Shown: piece after piece, positions 8,928 through 18,175 of the stretch
Layout: each line of letters starts with the position of its first letter
How positions within the stretch are numbered: the first letter of the stretch is position 1
From: Pseudoalteromonas sp. EB27
Lineage (GTDB): Bacteria > Pseudomonadota > Gammaproteobacteria > Enterobacterales > Alteromonadaceae
Length of the DNA: 64,000 nt
Assembly: GCF_001974875.1 (NCBI RefSeq)
Contig: NZ_MTQD01000010.1
Coordinates: 62,001-126,000 of the forward strand
Reading direction: 5' to 3'
Made by a program: the position numbers and the translations under genes
Notes under the pieces: generated by a model
The model's database searches: none
Told to the model about the DNA's origin: nothing
Seen by the model: only the letters and a program-made list of their open reading frames with translations

Positions 8928-8956
8928 AAAAACCCCGCCTTTGCGGGGTTTTTTGT
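8928..8956 (+). terminator. Terminator of rplU-rpmA
   Basis: AACCCCGC, loop CTTT and GCGGGGTT form a GC-rich stem followed by a run of T. It ends the L21-L27 operon. Confidence 0.92.
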
Positions 8957-8973
8957 TTTGTAGTCAGTCAAAA

Positions 8974-9013
8974 TATATACCCAAGCCTGCATTTGTGTTG
9001 GCTTGGGTATATA
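8974..9013. repeat. 14-bp perfect inverted repeat upstream of obgE
   Basis: TATATACCCAAGCC and GGCTTGGGTATATA are perfect inverted arms around a 12-nt loop, 40 bp before obgE. There is no T-run. It could be a second terminator, a structured obgE leader or a small dispersed palindrome. Confidence 0.7.
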
Positions 9014-9047
9014 ATAGAGTTATTAAACAAGCCAATCCCTAAAGTGA

Positions 9048-10211
<1,164 letters not shown>

Positions 10212-10227
10212 TTAAATAGAATTTATT

Positions 10228-10252
10228 AAAAAGGAGCTTATGCTCCTTTTTC
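10228..10252 (+). terminator. Terminator after obgE
   Basis: AAAAAGGAGC, loop TTAT and GCTCCTTTTT form a stem followed by T-rich sequence. Confidence 0.85.
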
Positions 10253-10284
10253 TTTGTTTAAGAATAAAGTACTAGGTTTTTATT

Positions 10285-10776
10285 ATGATAATTTCAATGA
10301 TTGCAGCAATGGCAAATAACCGTGTAATTGGCCTAGATAATAAAATGCCATGGCATTTACCAGCGGATCTTCAGCATTTTAAAAAAGTAACTACGGGTAA
10401 ACCTGTGATCATGGGTCGTAAAACTTTTGAGTCAATAGGCCGTCCTTTACCTGGGCGTCGTAATATTATTATTACTCGAAACAGCGAATATTCTGCAGAG
10501 GGTATTGAAACTGTAACCACCCCAGAGGATGCATTAAATCTAGTTTGTGATGTAGAAGAAGTGATGATTATTGGTGGTGGTAATATTTATGAGCAATTTT
10601 TACCGAAAGCAGATCGCTTGTATTTAACTTTTATTGATTTAGATGTTAATGGCGATACGCAGTTTCCTGATTACAATAAAATCGCAAATTGGAATATAAA
10701 AGAAGAGCAAGAAAACCTTCCAGATGATAAGAACAAATCTAGTTATAAATTCGTAACTTTATATAAAGAACATTAA
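10285..10776 (+). CDS. folA: Dihydrofolate reductase
   Basis: FolA reduces dihydrofolate to tetrahydrofolate with NADPH and is the trimethoprim target. The 163-residue product is close to the E. coli length (159). It begins MIISMIAAMANNRVIG and contains the active-site stretch KMPWHLPADLQHFKK, in which the Asp is the catalytic acid. The NADPH-binding GRKTFESIGRPLPGR and MIIGGGNIY motifs follow. It stands alone, with a terminator before it and a promoter for the next gene just after it. Confidence 0.95.
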   Translation: MIISMIAAMANNRVIGLDNKMPWHLPADLQHFKKVTTGKPVIMGRKTFESIGRPLPGRRNIIITRNSEYSAEGIETVTTPEDALNLVCDVEEVMIIGGGNIYEQFLPKADRLYLTFIDLDVNGDTQFPDYNKIANWNIKEEQENLPDDKNKSSYKFVTLYKEH

Positions 10777-10781
10777 CATTA

Positions 10782-10810
10782 TTGCGTAATTTTTGATAGA
10801 TTGATATAAT
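10782..10810 (+). promoter_or_regulatory. Sigma-70 promoter for the 10855 gene
   Basis: TTGCGT at 10782-10787 and TATAAT at 10805-10810 are separated by 17 bp, a near-ideal arrangement. The predicted leader is about 38 nt. Confidence 0.6.
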
Positions 10811-10854
10811 ATTCAATAGTCTATGTAAGAACAAAGTATTATAAAGGGTTTGTC

Positions 10855-11232
10855 ATGTTTAAATTACCAAAGCTAGTTGCACTTACTGCTGTTGTTGCTG
10901 TAAGTTCGTTGTCGTATACAGCACCAGCAAATGCTGAAGATCAATTAGCGGTATCTATTTGTGAGTACATTGCTGCTGATGATAAAAACCGATTACGTAG
11001 TAAGCTTAAAAGCTCTCGCGTAAAAATTCGTAATATCTACGATGCAGTACAATGTAATGGTAATAACTTACTACGTCATGCCGTTGCGAGTAATGCAGTA
11101 GATACAGGTGAGTATATAGTTAAAAACTTATCAAAAAGTGCTTTAACAGATGGTGCCGATATTGCTTGGGCTGAAGGCAACTTTGCCAGCTCACCACTTA
11201 TTGCAGTAATTAAAGATCGCGCTGGTCTTTAA
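10855..11232 (+). CDS. Small exported protein, DUF3718-like
   Basis: The 125-residue product has a clear signal peptide (MFKLPKLVALTAVVAVSSL, cleavage near PANAED), so it is expected in the periplasm or outside. The mature part has two cysteines (SICEYIA and AVQCNGNN) that may form a disulfide, and a basic stretch RLRSKLKSSRVKIR. The pattern resembles DUF3718 proteins of marine gammaproteobacteria, but I cannot confirm the family. The function is unknown. It has its own promoter and a long palindromic terminator. Confidence 0.75.
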   Translation: MFKLPKLVALTAVVAVSSLSYTAPANAEDQLAVSICEYIAADDKNRLRSKLKSSRVKIRNIYDAVQCNGNNLLRHAVASNAVDTGEYIVKNLSKSALTDGADIAWAEGNFASSPLIAVIKDRAGL

Positions 11233-11287
11233 TCATAAATAGATTTTACAGCTCTACTTCGAATAAGTATTGTTGAAAAATTGATTG

Positions 11288-11329
11288 GTCTAGGTTTGTT
11301 ATTAATAACAAACCTAGACTTGTTTCTCT
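11288..11329 (+). terminator. Perfect 32-bp palindrome followed by T-rich tract
   Basis: GTCTAGGTTTGTTATT (11288-11303) is directly followed by its exact reverse complement (11304-11319) and then TTGTTTCTCTT. It is probably the terminator of the preceding small-protein gene. The length and perfection of the palindrome are unusual for a terminator. Confidence 0.65.
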
Positions 11330-11526
11330 TAGCTAATCTAATCTCACTTCCTAACAAAATTATTAATAAGTTCACTATTTACCTATCTATTTTATATTCC
11401 CAAAGTGTAGAGTCTTCACTTTAAAAGCAGCTTCAAATTTACTTCTTCAAAAGAGGTAACTTTATTCAGCTGGTATCTATTTTGTATCTGCTAGTTTATT
11501 TACAAACTTAATCACTAAGGATAGAT

Positions 11527-12411
11527 ATGAAAGCTGTAATTCCAGTGGCTGGTTTAGGGACGAGAATGCTCCCTATGACAAAAGCTATTCCAAAAGAAAT
11601 GCTCCCTATAGTCGATAAACCACTTATCCAATATATTGTCAGCGAATGTGTGTCTGCTGGTATCAAAGATATTGTATTAGTGACGCATAGCTCTAAAAAT
11701 GCAATCGAAAACCATTTTGATACAAGTTATGAGCTAGAAGCTACTCTTGAAAAGCGTGTTAAACGTGCTTTATTAGATGAGATTCGCTCTATTTGTCCGC
11801 CTGACGTAACTATTATGAGTGTTCGCCAAGGTGAAGCTAAAGGGCTAGGGCATGCTATTTTGTGTGCTAAGCCAATAGTAGGTGACGACAACTTTGTAGT
11901 GCTCCTGCCAGATGTGATACTTGATGCTTATACTGCCGATCAAGAAACTGAAAATTTAGCGGCCATGATTAAACGCTTTAAAGAAACTCAAGCAAGTCAA
12001 ATAATGCTTGAGCCAGTAGCTAAAGAAGACGTTAGTAAATATGGTATTGCTGATATAAACGGTGTTGAGTTAATGCCAGGTAAAAGTGCTGCAATTAAAG
12101 CGATGGTTGAGAAACCTGATGCAGACTTAGCACCTTCAAACCTTGCTGTTGTAGGGCGATATGTACTGAGTAAGAATATTTGGCCTCTACTCGCAAAAAC
12201 GACTGTAGGTGCTGGCGGTGAAATACAACTTACAGACTCTATTGACGCATTAATGGCGCAAGAAACCGTTGAAGCATTTCATATGAGTGGTCGCTCTCAC
12301 GATTGCGGAGATAAGTTGGGTTATTTAAAAGCAATTGTAGAGTACAGCATGCGGGATAAAAAGTTAGGTAATGACTTTTCTCGCTTTATAAACGATTTGA
12401 ATTTACCTTAA
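11527..12411 (+). CDS. galU: UTP-glucose-1-phosphate uridylyltransferase
   Basis: GalU makes UDP-glucose from UTP and glucose-1-phosphate, supplying LPS, exopolysaccharide and osmolyte synthesis. The 294-residue product begins [26 protein letters not shown], the nucleotidyltransferase G-X-G-T-R-X-K-E signature. VEKPDAD and GRYVLS are family motifs. E. coli GalU is 302 residues. The start at ATG 11527 follows AAGGATAG. It appears monocistronic: palindromes lie both before and after it. Confidence 0.94.
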   Translation: MKAVIPVAGLGTRMLPMTKAIPKEMLPIVDKPLIQYIVSECVSAGIKDIVLVTHSSKNAIENHFDTSYELEATLEKRVKRALLDEIRSICPPDVTIMSVRQGEAKGLGHAILCAKPIVGDDNFVVLLPDVILDAYTADQETENLAAMIKRFKETQASQIMLEPVAKEDVSKYGIADINGVELMPGKSAAIKAMVEKPDADLAPSNLAVVGRYVLSKNIWPLLAKTTVGAGGEIQLTDSIDALMAQETVEAFHMSGRSHDCGDKLGYLKAIVEYSMRDKKLGNDFSRFINDLNLP

Positions 12412-12425
12412 CTACAGAGCAATAA

Positions 12426-12467
12426 ATTTTATGAAAACTATAGAAGCTAAAATAGTTTTCATAAAAT
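12426..12467. repeat. 16-bp perfect inverted repeat after galU
   Basis: ATTTTATGAAAACTAT (12426-12441) and ATAGTTTTCATAAAAT (12452-12467) are perfect arms around a 10-nt loop. No T-run follows. It may end galU transcription or protect the mRNA 3' end. Confidence 0.65.
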
Positions 12468-12599
12468 GTAGTGAACTCAGTCTATAAACCTTTGCTAGAC
12501 TACCCTGAGTTACTAAGTTAGTTACACTTTACCTACACTGTAATAGGTTACGTAGTATGATTGTTACTTATTCTGTATTGATCTTTTAAAGGAACCACC

Positions 12600-13073
12600 A
12601 TGATTGAGCAAGGCCAAGAATTACCATCGGTTACGTTAACGCAATTAACTGACGACGGAATGCAATCTCTTACAAATAAAGAGTTATTTGAAGGCAAAAA
12701 AGTCGTGTTATTTGCAGTACCAGGTGCATTTACACCAACGTGTTCAAATGCCCATTTGCCTGAGTTTATTACTCTTGCTGATAAAATTAAAGCAAAAGGT
12801 GTTGATGCTATTTACTGTGTATCTGTTAATGATGCATTTGTTATGAAAGCATGGGGCGACTCGCAAAACGCGCAAGAAATAGCAATGCTTGCTGATGGCG
12901 ATGGTAGTTTCACTAAATCGTTAGGGCTTGATAAGGATACCGCTAGTTTTGGTGGTGTACGCTCAACGCGTTACGCTATGATTATTGAAAATGCAGTCGT
13001 AACAGGTTTATTTGTAGAGCAAGACAAAGAGTTTGTTGTAAGCCGTGCAGAATCAGTACTAGAGAAGCTATAA
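12600..13073 (+). CDS. Peroxiredoxin, Prx5 family
   Basis: This is a thiol peroxidase reducing H2O2 and organic peroxides through a reactive cysteine. The 157-residue product has the Prx5 active site VPGAFTPTCSNAHLPEF, with peroxidatic Cys near residue 49, and GVRSTRYAM further on. There is no glutaredoxin domain fused to the C-terminus, unlike the PGdx-type relatives, so a separate reductant is needed. AAGGAACCACC before ATG 12600 is a strong ribosome site. It is single-gene, with a terminator shared with the convergent protease gene. Confidence 0.9.
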   Translation: MIEQGQELPSVTLTQLTDDGMQSLTNKELFEGKKVVLFAVPGAFTPTCSNAHLPEFITLADKIKAKGVDAIYCVSVNDAFVMKAWGDSQNAQEIAMLADGDGSFTKSLGLDKDTASFGGVRSTRYAMIIENAVVTGLFVEQDKEFVVSRAESVLEKL

Positions 13074-13123
13074 CAGTAATAAAGTGTAGGTTTTAGCTTT
13101 AATTAATCAGCTACTTACTATTT

Positions 13124-13158
13124 AAAAACCGATGTTGGAAACAACATCGGTTTTTTTA
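13124..13158. terminator. Terminator between peroxiredoxin and S8 protease genes
   Basis: AAAAACCGATGTTG and CAACATCGGTTTTT form a long stem flanked by A and T runs. It can act in both directions for the convergent genes. Confidence 0.9.
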
Positions 13159-13178
13159 TTCACGGTTTAAACTTTAAA

Positions 13179-15305
13179 TTACGGTTGGTACTGCCCGCTA
13201 AGTGTTAAACCAGAGAAAGTGCTATAAGCGTTCACGCTTAAGTGCCAAGTACCTGCTTGTGGATTGGTAAATGTACATGTTTCTGCGTTGCCATTTTTAT
13301 AAGGGCGACAATCGTACGTAGTGGTTGTTGGTTGGCTGCCATATTTTACAAATAAGTCTGCATCGCCACTTCCACCTGACGTTGTTACTGTAAACGTACT
13401 CATTCCTGCAGGTACATCTAACGTGTAATGTTTCCACTGACCAGTATTGGCTGTCACATCGCTTATAGTGCCGCCGCCAGCTTGTGGAGTACCTGAACCG
13501 CCACCAGATGATGAACCACCAGTAATATTACCCACCAAGCTCACAGCTGAATACGCAGAGTAGCCGTTAAGCATTACGTGGTAAGTTCCTGCTGTAGGGT
13601 TATCAATAGAACACTCTTCGCTATTACCGCCTTTATAAGGGCGACAGTCATAGGTAGTTGTTGTAGGTTTGCTGCCCGCACGTACGTATAAATCAGCATC
13701 ACCGGTACCACCACTCATAGTGAATGTTACGTTAGTAGCACCGCTTGGTACGGTCATCGTGTAAAATGCTTGTGCGTTCGCAGCCCCACTTAAACCTGTT
13801 TTAGCTTCACCATTAATAAGCTCGCTATCGCCACCTGTAGGCGGGGTAGTGCCGCCACTTGCTGCTGCAACAGCTGCGGCAGCATCAACAATACCCGTAC
13901 CACAGCTAGTACATGTTGCAGGGAACGAACGGGTAGTTGATTTTAAAATACTTTCTATTTCGTCAGGCGTTGCATCTGGCTTTGCTTGCTTAATAAGTGC
14001 CGCAACACCTGCTACGTGAGGCGCAGCCATTGATGTACCTTGCGAATAACCGTAACTGTCGCTTGAAGGTGTAGACGAACCTGAATTGTAAGTTGATAAA
14101 ACACCTTCTGAGTCGTTTGCAAAGCTTTGCGCGCCGCCCGGTGCTGCAACATCAATATTGCTACCGTAGTTTGAGTAATAAGCTCGGCCGCCATTACGGC
14201 CTACTGATGCTACGTTTACTACACCATTACAGTTACCTGGGTTGTAGTTTGCCGAGTTATCGTTATCGTTACCTGCAGCAATAACTACTACAGTGCCGTT
14301 ACTACGCGCGGTATTAATTGCATTTTGAGTTGTAGAGCTACATGAACCGCTGCCACCTAAACTCATATTAATTACATCTGCAGGGTTTGAGTTTGCCGGA
14401 ATGCCTGAAACACTCCCACCAGATGCCCAAATAATACCGTCTGCAATATCAGAGGTTAAACCACCACACTTACCAAGCACACGAACAGGCACTACTTTTG
14501 CATTATAAGCTACGCCTGCCACGCCTTCGCCGTTATTGGTTACCGCAGCAACAGTGCCGGCTACATGTGTACCATGCCAGCTAGAATTTTGTGCACCGTT
14601 AGTACCACACTCGTTTGCTGCAACAGCATCACCCGGATCACGTGCATCGCTATCGCGACCACCGCCATCGTTTGCTACCGATAGGTTAGAGATCATATCG
14701 TAACCCGGTAAAATGTTAGCATTTAAATCGGCATGTGGGCGGTAACCCGTATCTAGTACAGCTACAACTACACCGCTACCCGTTGCGGTATCCCAAGCGG
14801 TCGGTAAATTTAAACCACCGGCTTGCTCGTAGTAATGCCATTGGTCATCAAAGCGAGGGTCGTTAGGAGTTGAAAACGGCTTTAACATTTGATCCACTTC
14901 AATGTATTCAACATTGCCAGAATCAACCATTTCTTGCATAAACTCTTGCGCTTCTGCTGTACTTAATTTTTTATCAGCACGCATTACGTGGTGGTTATTA
15001 AGTGCCATTGCACGAATATATTTTGCTTTTACTTTACCTTTTTTAGAAGCGAAGTTTTTAACAAAGCTTTGTGCGCGCTTTTTCATGCTAGCTGGGCTTG
15101 CGTCTGCAGTTGAGAGGCTCGCCATTTCGTTATTATTTTTATATTTAATAATGAACTGAGTTTCGAAACCGCCTTGGCTTTGTAGTTTAGCCGATGTTTC
15201 AGCCATTGAACTTGAAACTGATTGAGCCATGCCAGATGTTGCTGCAAAAAGCGTACTAACTGTAATTGCAATTGCGCATCTTTTAAAAGTTTTACTTGTT
15301 GTCAT
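13179..15305 (-). CDS. Secreted subtilisin-like serine protease (S8) with two PPC domains
   Basis: This is an extracellular protease of 708 residues from ATG 15305, preceded by AGGGATAATT. Domains in order: signal peptide (about 1-27), an I9-type propeptide (about 50-140), S8 catalytic domain with Asp185 (VAVLDTGY), His244 (HGTHVAG) and Ser425 (GTSMAAPHVAG), then two C-terminal PPC repeats around 495-600 and 615-705. Each repeat carries the near-identical TTTTYDCRPYK segment. PPC domains usually aid secretion or substrate binding and are often processed off. A short hairpin (CGTGAT/ATCACG, 15335-15351) lies in its leader. Marine Pseudoalteromonas commonly secrete such proteases for protein scavenging. 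Confidence 0.93.
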   Translation of the reverse strand: MTTSKTFKRCAIAITVSTLFAATSGMAQSVSSSMAETSAKLQSQGGFETQFIIKYKNNNEMASLSTADASPASMKKRAQSFVKNFASKKGKVKAKYIRAMALNNHHVMRADKKLSTAEAQEFMQEMVDSGNVEYIEVDQMLKPFSTPNDPRFDDQWHYYEQAGGLNLPTAWDTATGSGVVVAVLDTGYRPHADLNANILPGYDMISNLSVANDGGGRDSDARDPGDAVAANECGTNGAQNSSWHGTHVAGTVAAVTNNGEGVAGVAYNAKVVPVRVLGKCGGLTSDIADGIIWASGGSVSGIPANSNPADVINMSLGGSGSCSSTTQNAINTARSNGTVVVIAAGNDNDNSANYNPGNCNGVVNVASVGRNGGRAYYSNYGSNIDVAAPGGAQSFANDSEGVLSTYNSGSSTPSSDSYGYSQGTSMAAPHVAGVAALIKQAKPDATPDEIESILKSTTRSFPATCTSCGTGIVDAAAAVAAASGGTTPPTGGDSELINGEAKTGLSGAANAQAFYTMTVPSGATNVTFTMSGGTGDADLYVRAGSKPTTTTYDCRPYKGGNSEECSIDNPTAGTYHVMLNGYSAYSAVSLVGNITGGSSSGGGSGTPQAGGGTISDVTANTGQWKHYTLDVPAGMSTFTVTTSGGSGDADLFVKYGSQPTTTTYDCRPYKNGNAETCTFTNPQAGTWHLSVNAYSTFSGLTLSGQYQP

Positions 15306-15633
15306 AATTATCCCTAGATTTTTATTTATTATTTCGTGATGTAGGATCACGATGCGGGAACAAAAGTAAACGATCTGTTAACTAGGTTAAAATATCAATT
15401 TATTATGTACCTCTTTCATTTAGTTATAACTCAGGTTTTTAGCGGTTTACTCGTTGTTTAGTATTTGTCATATAAATTAAAAATAAGTATAAAGGGTTGG
15501 TTTATTGTGCGGGTAATTATTCCCGACTTATTACTGATGCGTTTTTGTTGTGTTATTGCTAATAATTTAAATGCTACGTTGTTAGCTATCAAACTTTGCT
15601 ATAATCGGAAAAATTTTTTAGTAGGGTAAAATA
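15306..15633. other. Protease-HI0933 divergent intergenic region
   Basis: This 328-bp non-coding gap has a perfect TATAAT at 15600-15605 as a candidate -10 for the downstream flavoprotein gene, and the small protease-leader hairpin. No ORF, repeat or operator is recognised. Confidence 0.45.
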
Positions 15634-16818
15634 ATGAGTCAAGTAGATGTAATTGTAATAGGTGCGGGAGCTGCAGGATTAATGTGTGCAGCGCAAGCTG
15701 GATACCGTGGCCGAAGCGTTACAGTACTTGATATGGGGAAAAAACCAGGTCGTAAAATTTTAATAAGTGGTGGTGGGCGTTGTAATTTTACAAATGAAAA
15801 CGCAACCCCTGATAACTACTTATGCGCAAATGCTCATTTTGTTAAATCATGTTTAAGTCGCTATACACAGCATGACTTTATTGAGCTGGTGGACAGACAT
15901 GGCTTGGCGTATCACCATAAAACACTAGGTCAGCTTTTTTGCGATAACAATGCACAAGACATTGTTGATATTTTACTGACCGAATGTGGGTGGGCCGGGG
16001 TAAATATAAAACTACGCAGTGAAGTGATCAGCGTATCAAAAACCGAAACCGGCTATAGCGTTACCACAGAGCAAGAAACCTTAAGCTGTGAGTCGTTAGT
16101 TATAGCATCAGGTGGCTTAACTATGCCAAAACTAGGGGCTACACCAATAGGTTATAAAATTGCAGAGCAGTTTGGCTTAAGCGTGTTAGCAACTATGGCT
16201 GCACTTGTGCCGTTTACTTTGCATCAGCATGATAAAGAGCGTTTTGAAGGGCTCTCGGGAATTAGCATTCCCTGTGAAGTTTCAAGCGAAGACGGCACCG
16301 TATTTAAAGAAAACATCCTCTTTACTCACCGAGGGTTATCGGGCCCAGCAATATTGCAAATAAGCTCATTTTGGCGAGCAGGGCAGGCTGTAATTATAAA
16401 CCTATTACCTGAAATTGATTTAAGGCAGCAACTTGCTGATTGGCGAGAAACGCAAGCCCAAAAGTCTTTAAAAAATAGCCTTGCGACTATTTTACCTAAA
16501 CGCTTTATAGAAATACTGCACGAAAGCAAAGCGATACCAGATTGTAATATTAATCAGCTTACCCATGCTCAAATAGATGAGTTAGTAAATTATATTCATG
16601 CGTGGCAAATTAAACCCAATGGCACAGAAGGTTATAGAACAGCAGAAGTAACATTGGGCGGTGTAGATACCGACGAGTTGAGCTCAAAAACCTTTGAAGC
16701 TAAAAAAGCTAAAGGCCTATACTTTATAGGCGAAGTAACTGACGTAACAGGGTGGCTTGGAGGCTACAACTTCCAATATGCGTGGAGCTGTGGATTTGCT
16801 TGTGGGCAGCACGCTTAA
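15634..16818 (+). CDS. HI0933/YhiN-family flavoprotein (NAD(P)/FAD-dependent oxidoreductase)
   Basis: The 394-residue protein begins with a dinucleotide-binding fold, DVIVIGAGAAGLMCA, and continues with GKKPGRKILISGGGRCNFTN, a signature of the HI0933/YhiN family. The FAD-binding C-terminal motif GEVTDVTGWLGGYNFQYAW is complete. Substrates for most members are unknown; one clostridial relative (BaiN) reduces bile acids. The protein is cytoplasmic, with no signal peptide. It is convergent with the diguanylate cyclase gene, with only 2 bp between stops. Confidence 0.9.
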   Translation: MSQVDVIVIGAGAAGLMCAAQAGYRGRSVTVLDMGKKPGRKILISGGGRCNFTNENATPDNYLCANAHFVKSCLSRYTQHDFIELVDRHGLAYHHKTLGQLFCDNNAQDIVDILLTECGWAGVNIKLRSEVISVSKTETGYSVTTEQETLSCESLVIASGGLTMPKLGATPIGYKIAEQFGLSVLATMAALVPFTLHQHDKERFEGLSGISIPCEVSSEDGTVFKENILFTHRGLSGPAILQISSFWRAGQAVIINLLPEIDLRQQLADWRETQAQKSLKNSLATILPKRFIEILHESKAIPDCNINQLTHAQIDELVNYIHAWQIKPNGTEGYRTAEVTLGGVDTDELSSKTFEAKKAKGLYFIGEVTDVTGWLGGYNFQYAWSCGFACGQHA

Positions 16819-16820
16819 GT

Positions 16821-17924
16821 TTAGGCTATAAACCCATTTAAGTAATTTGATTGAGCGATAACGGTTGAATCGTTATCGCTAACACATACTTTATTGCGTC
16901 CATTATTTTTAGCCTTATATAGCGCTGTATCAGCCCGCTCCAGTAGTTTTAGCACTGTATCGTCTTTTTGTATCGTTGCTAATCCAATACTTATAGTAAA
17001 TGCTACATTTGTAACTGTGTTTTCGGCAATATACTTTCTCAGGTCATCGGCTTTTTTAGCGCTATCATTTAAAGAGGTGTTGGATAAAATAATAGTGAAT
17101 TCTTCTCCACCCCATCGCGCAATAAGTGCGTCATTTCGCATTCGTTTTTTTAATATTTTTGCAAATTCAGTTAGCACGTTATCACCAACCAAATGCCCGT
17201 AGGTATCGTTTATATTTTTGAAGTGATCTATATCGCAAATAAGTAAGCAATGTGGGGTTTTAAAAACGTCATTTTTAGCAATTAACTGTGATAATTCAAA
17301 ATCAAATTTTTGCCTGTTATAAAGCCCCGTTAACTTATCGGTTTCTGCTAAGTGTTGAATTTCTAAGTTACGGATAGATAATCGAGTGTATGCCGAAAAC
17401 CGTGTTTTTTCGTAAAACCTAAAAATTAAAATATGAGCAAGGCTTACCTCTATAAGATTAAATAAAGAGCCTAAGCCAATTGTTACAGTTTGCTGTTGTT
17501 GTAAATACACAAGATACGCACAAATAGCAAAAGCGACTGCACTAAATAGGCTTCCCCAGTTTCTTCCAACTAAAAAAAAGCTAAAAGGCGGGATTAACGT
17601 CGCCCAAAATAAAGAATGCGCATGCCCACCTACAGAAACCACAAACATCATTATTAAGCTAACGACCATAAGGGTAACAGCCCACGCTGCTGCATTTACG
17701 TTGGCTGTTTTATTAAACCAAGTATAAATGCCTAACGATATCGTAAGTCCTAAGGCATCAATTAAAGCAATGTCATAGCTTTTAAAATAAAAAAGATTGA
17801 GGAGTGTTAAAACTAAAAAGTAACATGTAGTTATTAGTAAAGAGTGGGCTATTAAGCGAGTACGCCAAAAATCCTTATGGTCTTTTGGGTATTGTGGAAA
17901 CTCTTTGTACCAAAAACCTAGCAT
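16821..17924 (-). CDS. Membrane diguanylate cyclase
   Basis: The 367-residue protein has about six hydrophobic helices in residues 25-170 and a cytoplasmic GGDEF domain at about 190-350. The active site is GGEEF at 272-276, preceded by LICDIDHFKNINDTYGH with both metal-binding aspartates, so c-di-GMP synthesis from GTP is likely. The product-inhibition I-site (RxxD) is broken: Arg263 is present but the Asp position is Ala266. The membrane part matches no sensor family I recognise, so the input signal is unknown. It is monocistronic. Confidence 0.9.
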   Translation of the reverse strand: MLGFWYKEFPQYPKDHKDFWRTRLIAHSLLITTCYFLVLTLLNLFYFKSYDIALIDALGLTISLGIYTWFNKTANVNAAAWAVTLMVVSLIMMFVVSVGGHAHSLFWATLIPPFSFFLVGRNWGSLFSAVAFAICAYLVYLQQQQTVTIGLGSLFNLIEVSLAHILIFRFYEKTRFSAYTRLSIRNLEIQHLAETDKLTGLYNRQKFDFELSQLIAKNDVFKTPHCLLICDIDHFKNINDTYGHLVGDNVLTEFAKILKKRMRNDALIARWGGEEFTIILSNTSLNDSAKKADDLRKYIAENTVTNVAFTISIGLATIQKDDTVLKLLERADTALYKAKNNGRNKVCVSDNDSTVIAQSNYLNGFIA

Positions 17925-18175
17925 AATGAACGACTCTTTAACCTCTGAATTTAGTGATTATTACTTATATTAGGCTTTTATTATAGTTTTTTACTTTGAT
18001 TAAAACGCTTATATACGGTGGTGTTTATAAAAGTTTAAAGATCATTACAGCATTTTTCAAAGGTATGAAGGACTAGGTAGTGACTGATTACTTAAATGTA
18101 ATATGCCTCGCCTTGATTTAATTGACGCAGAGCTCGCCGTTATCGCTTACGTAGAGCTCTGAATAAATGTTATAT

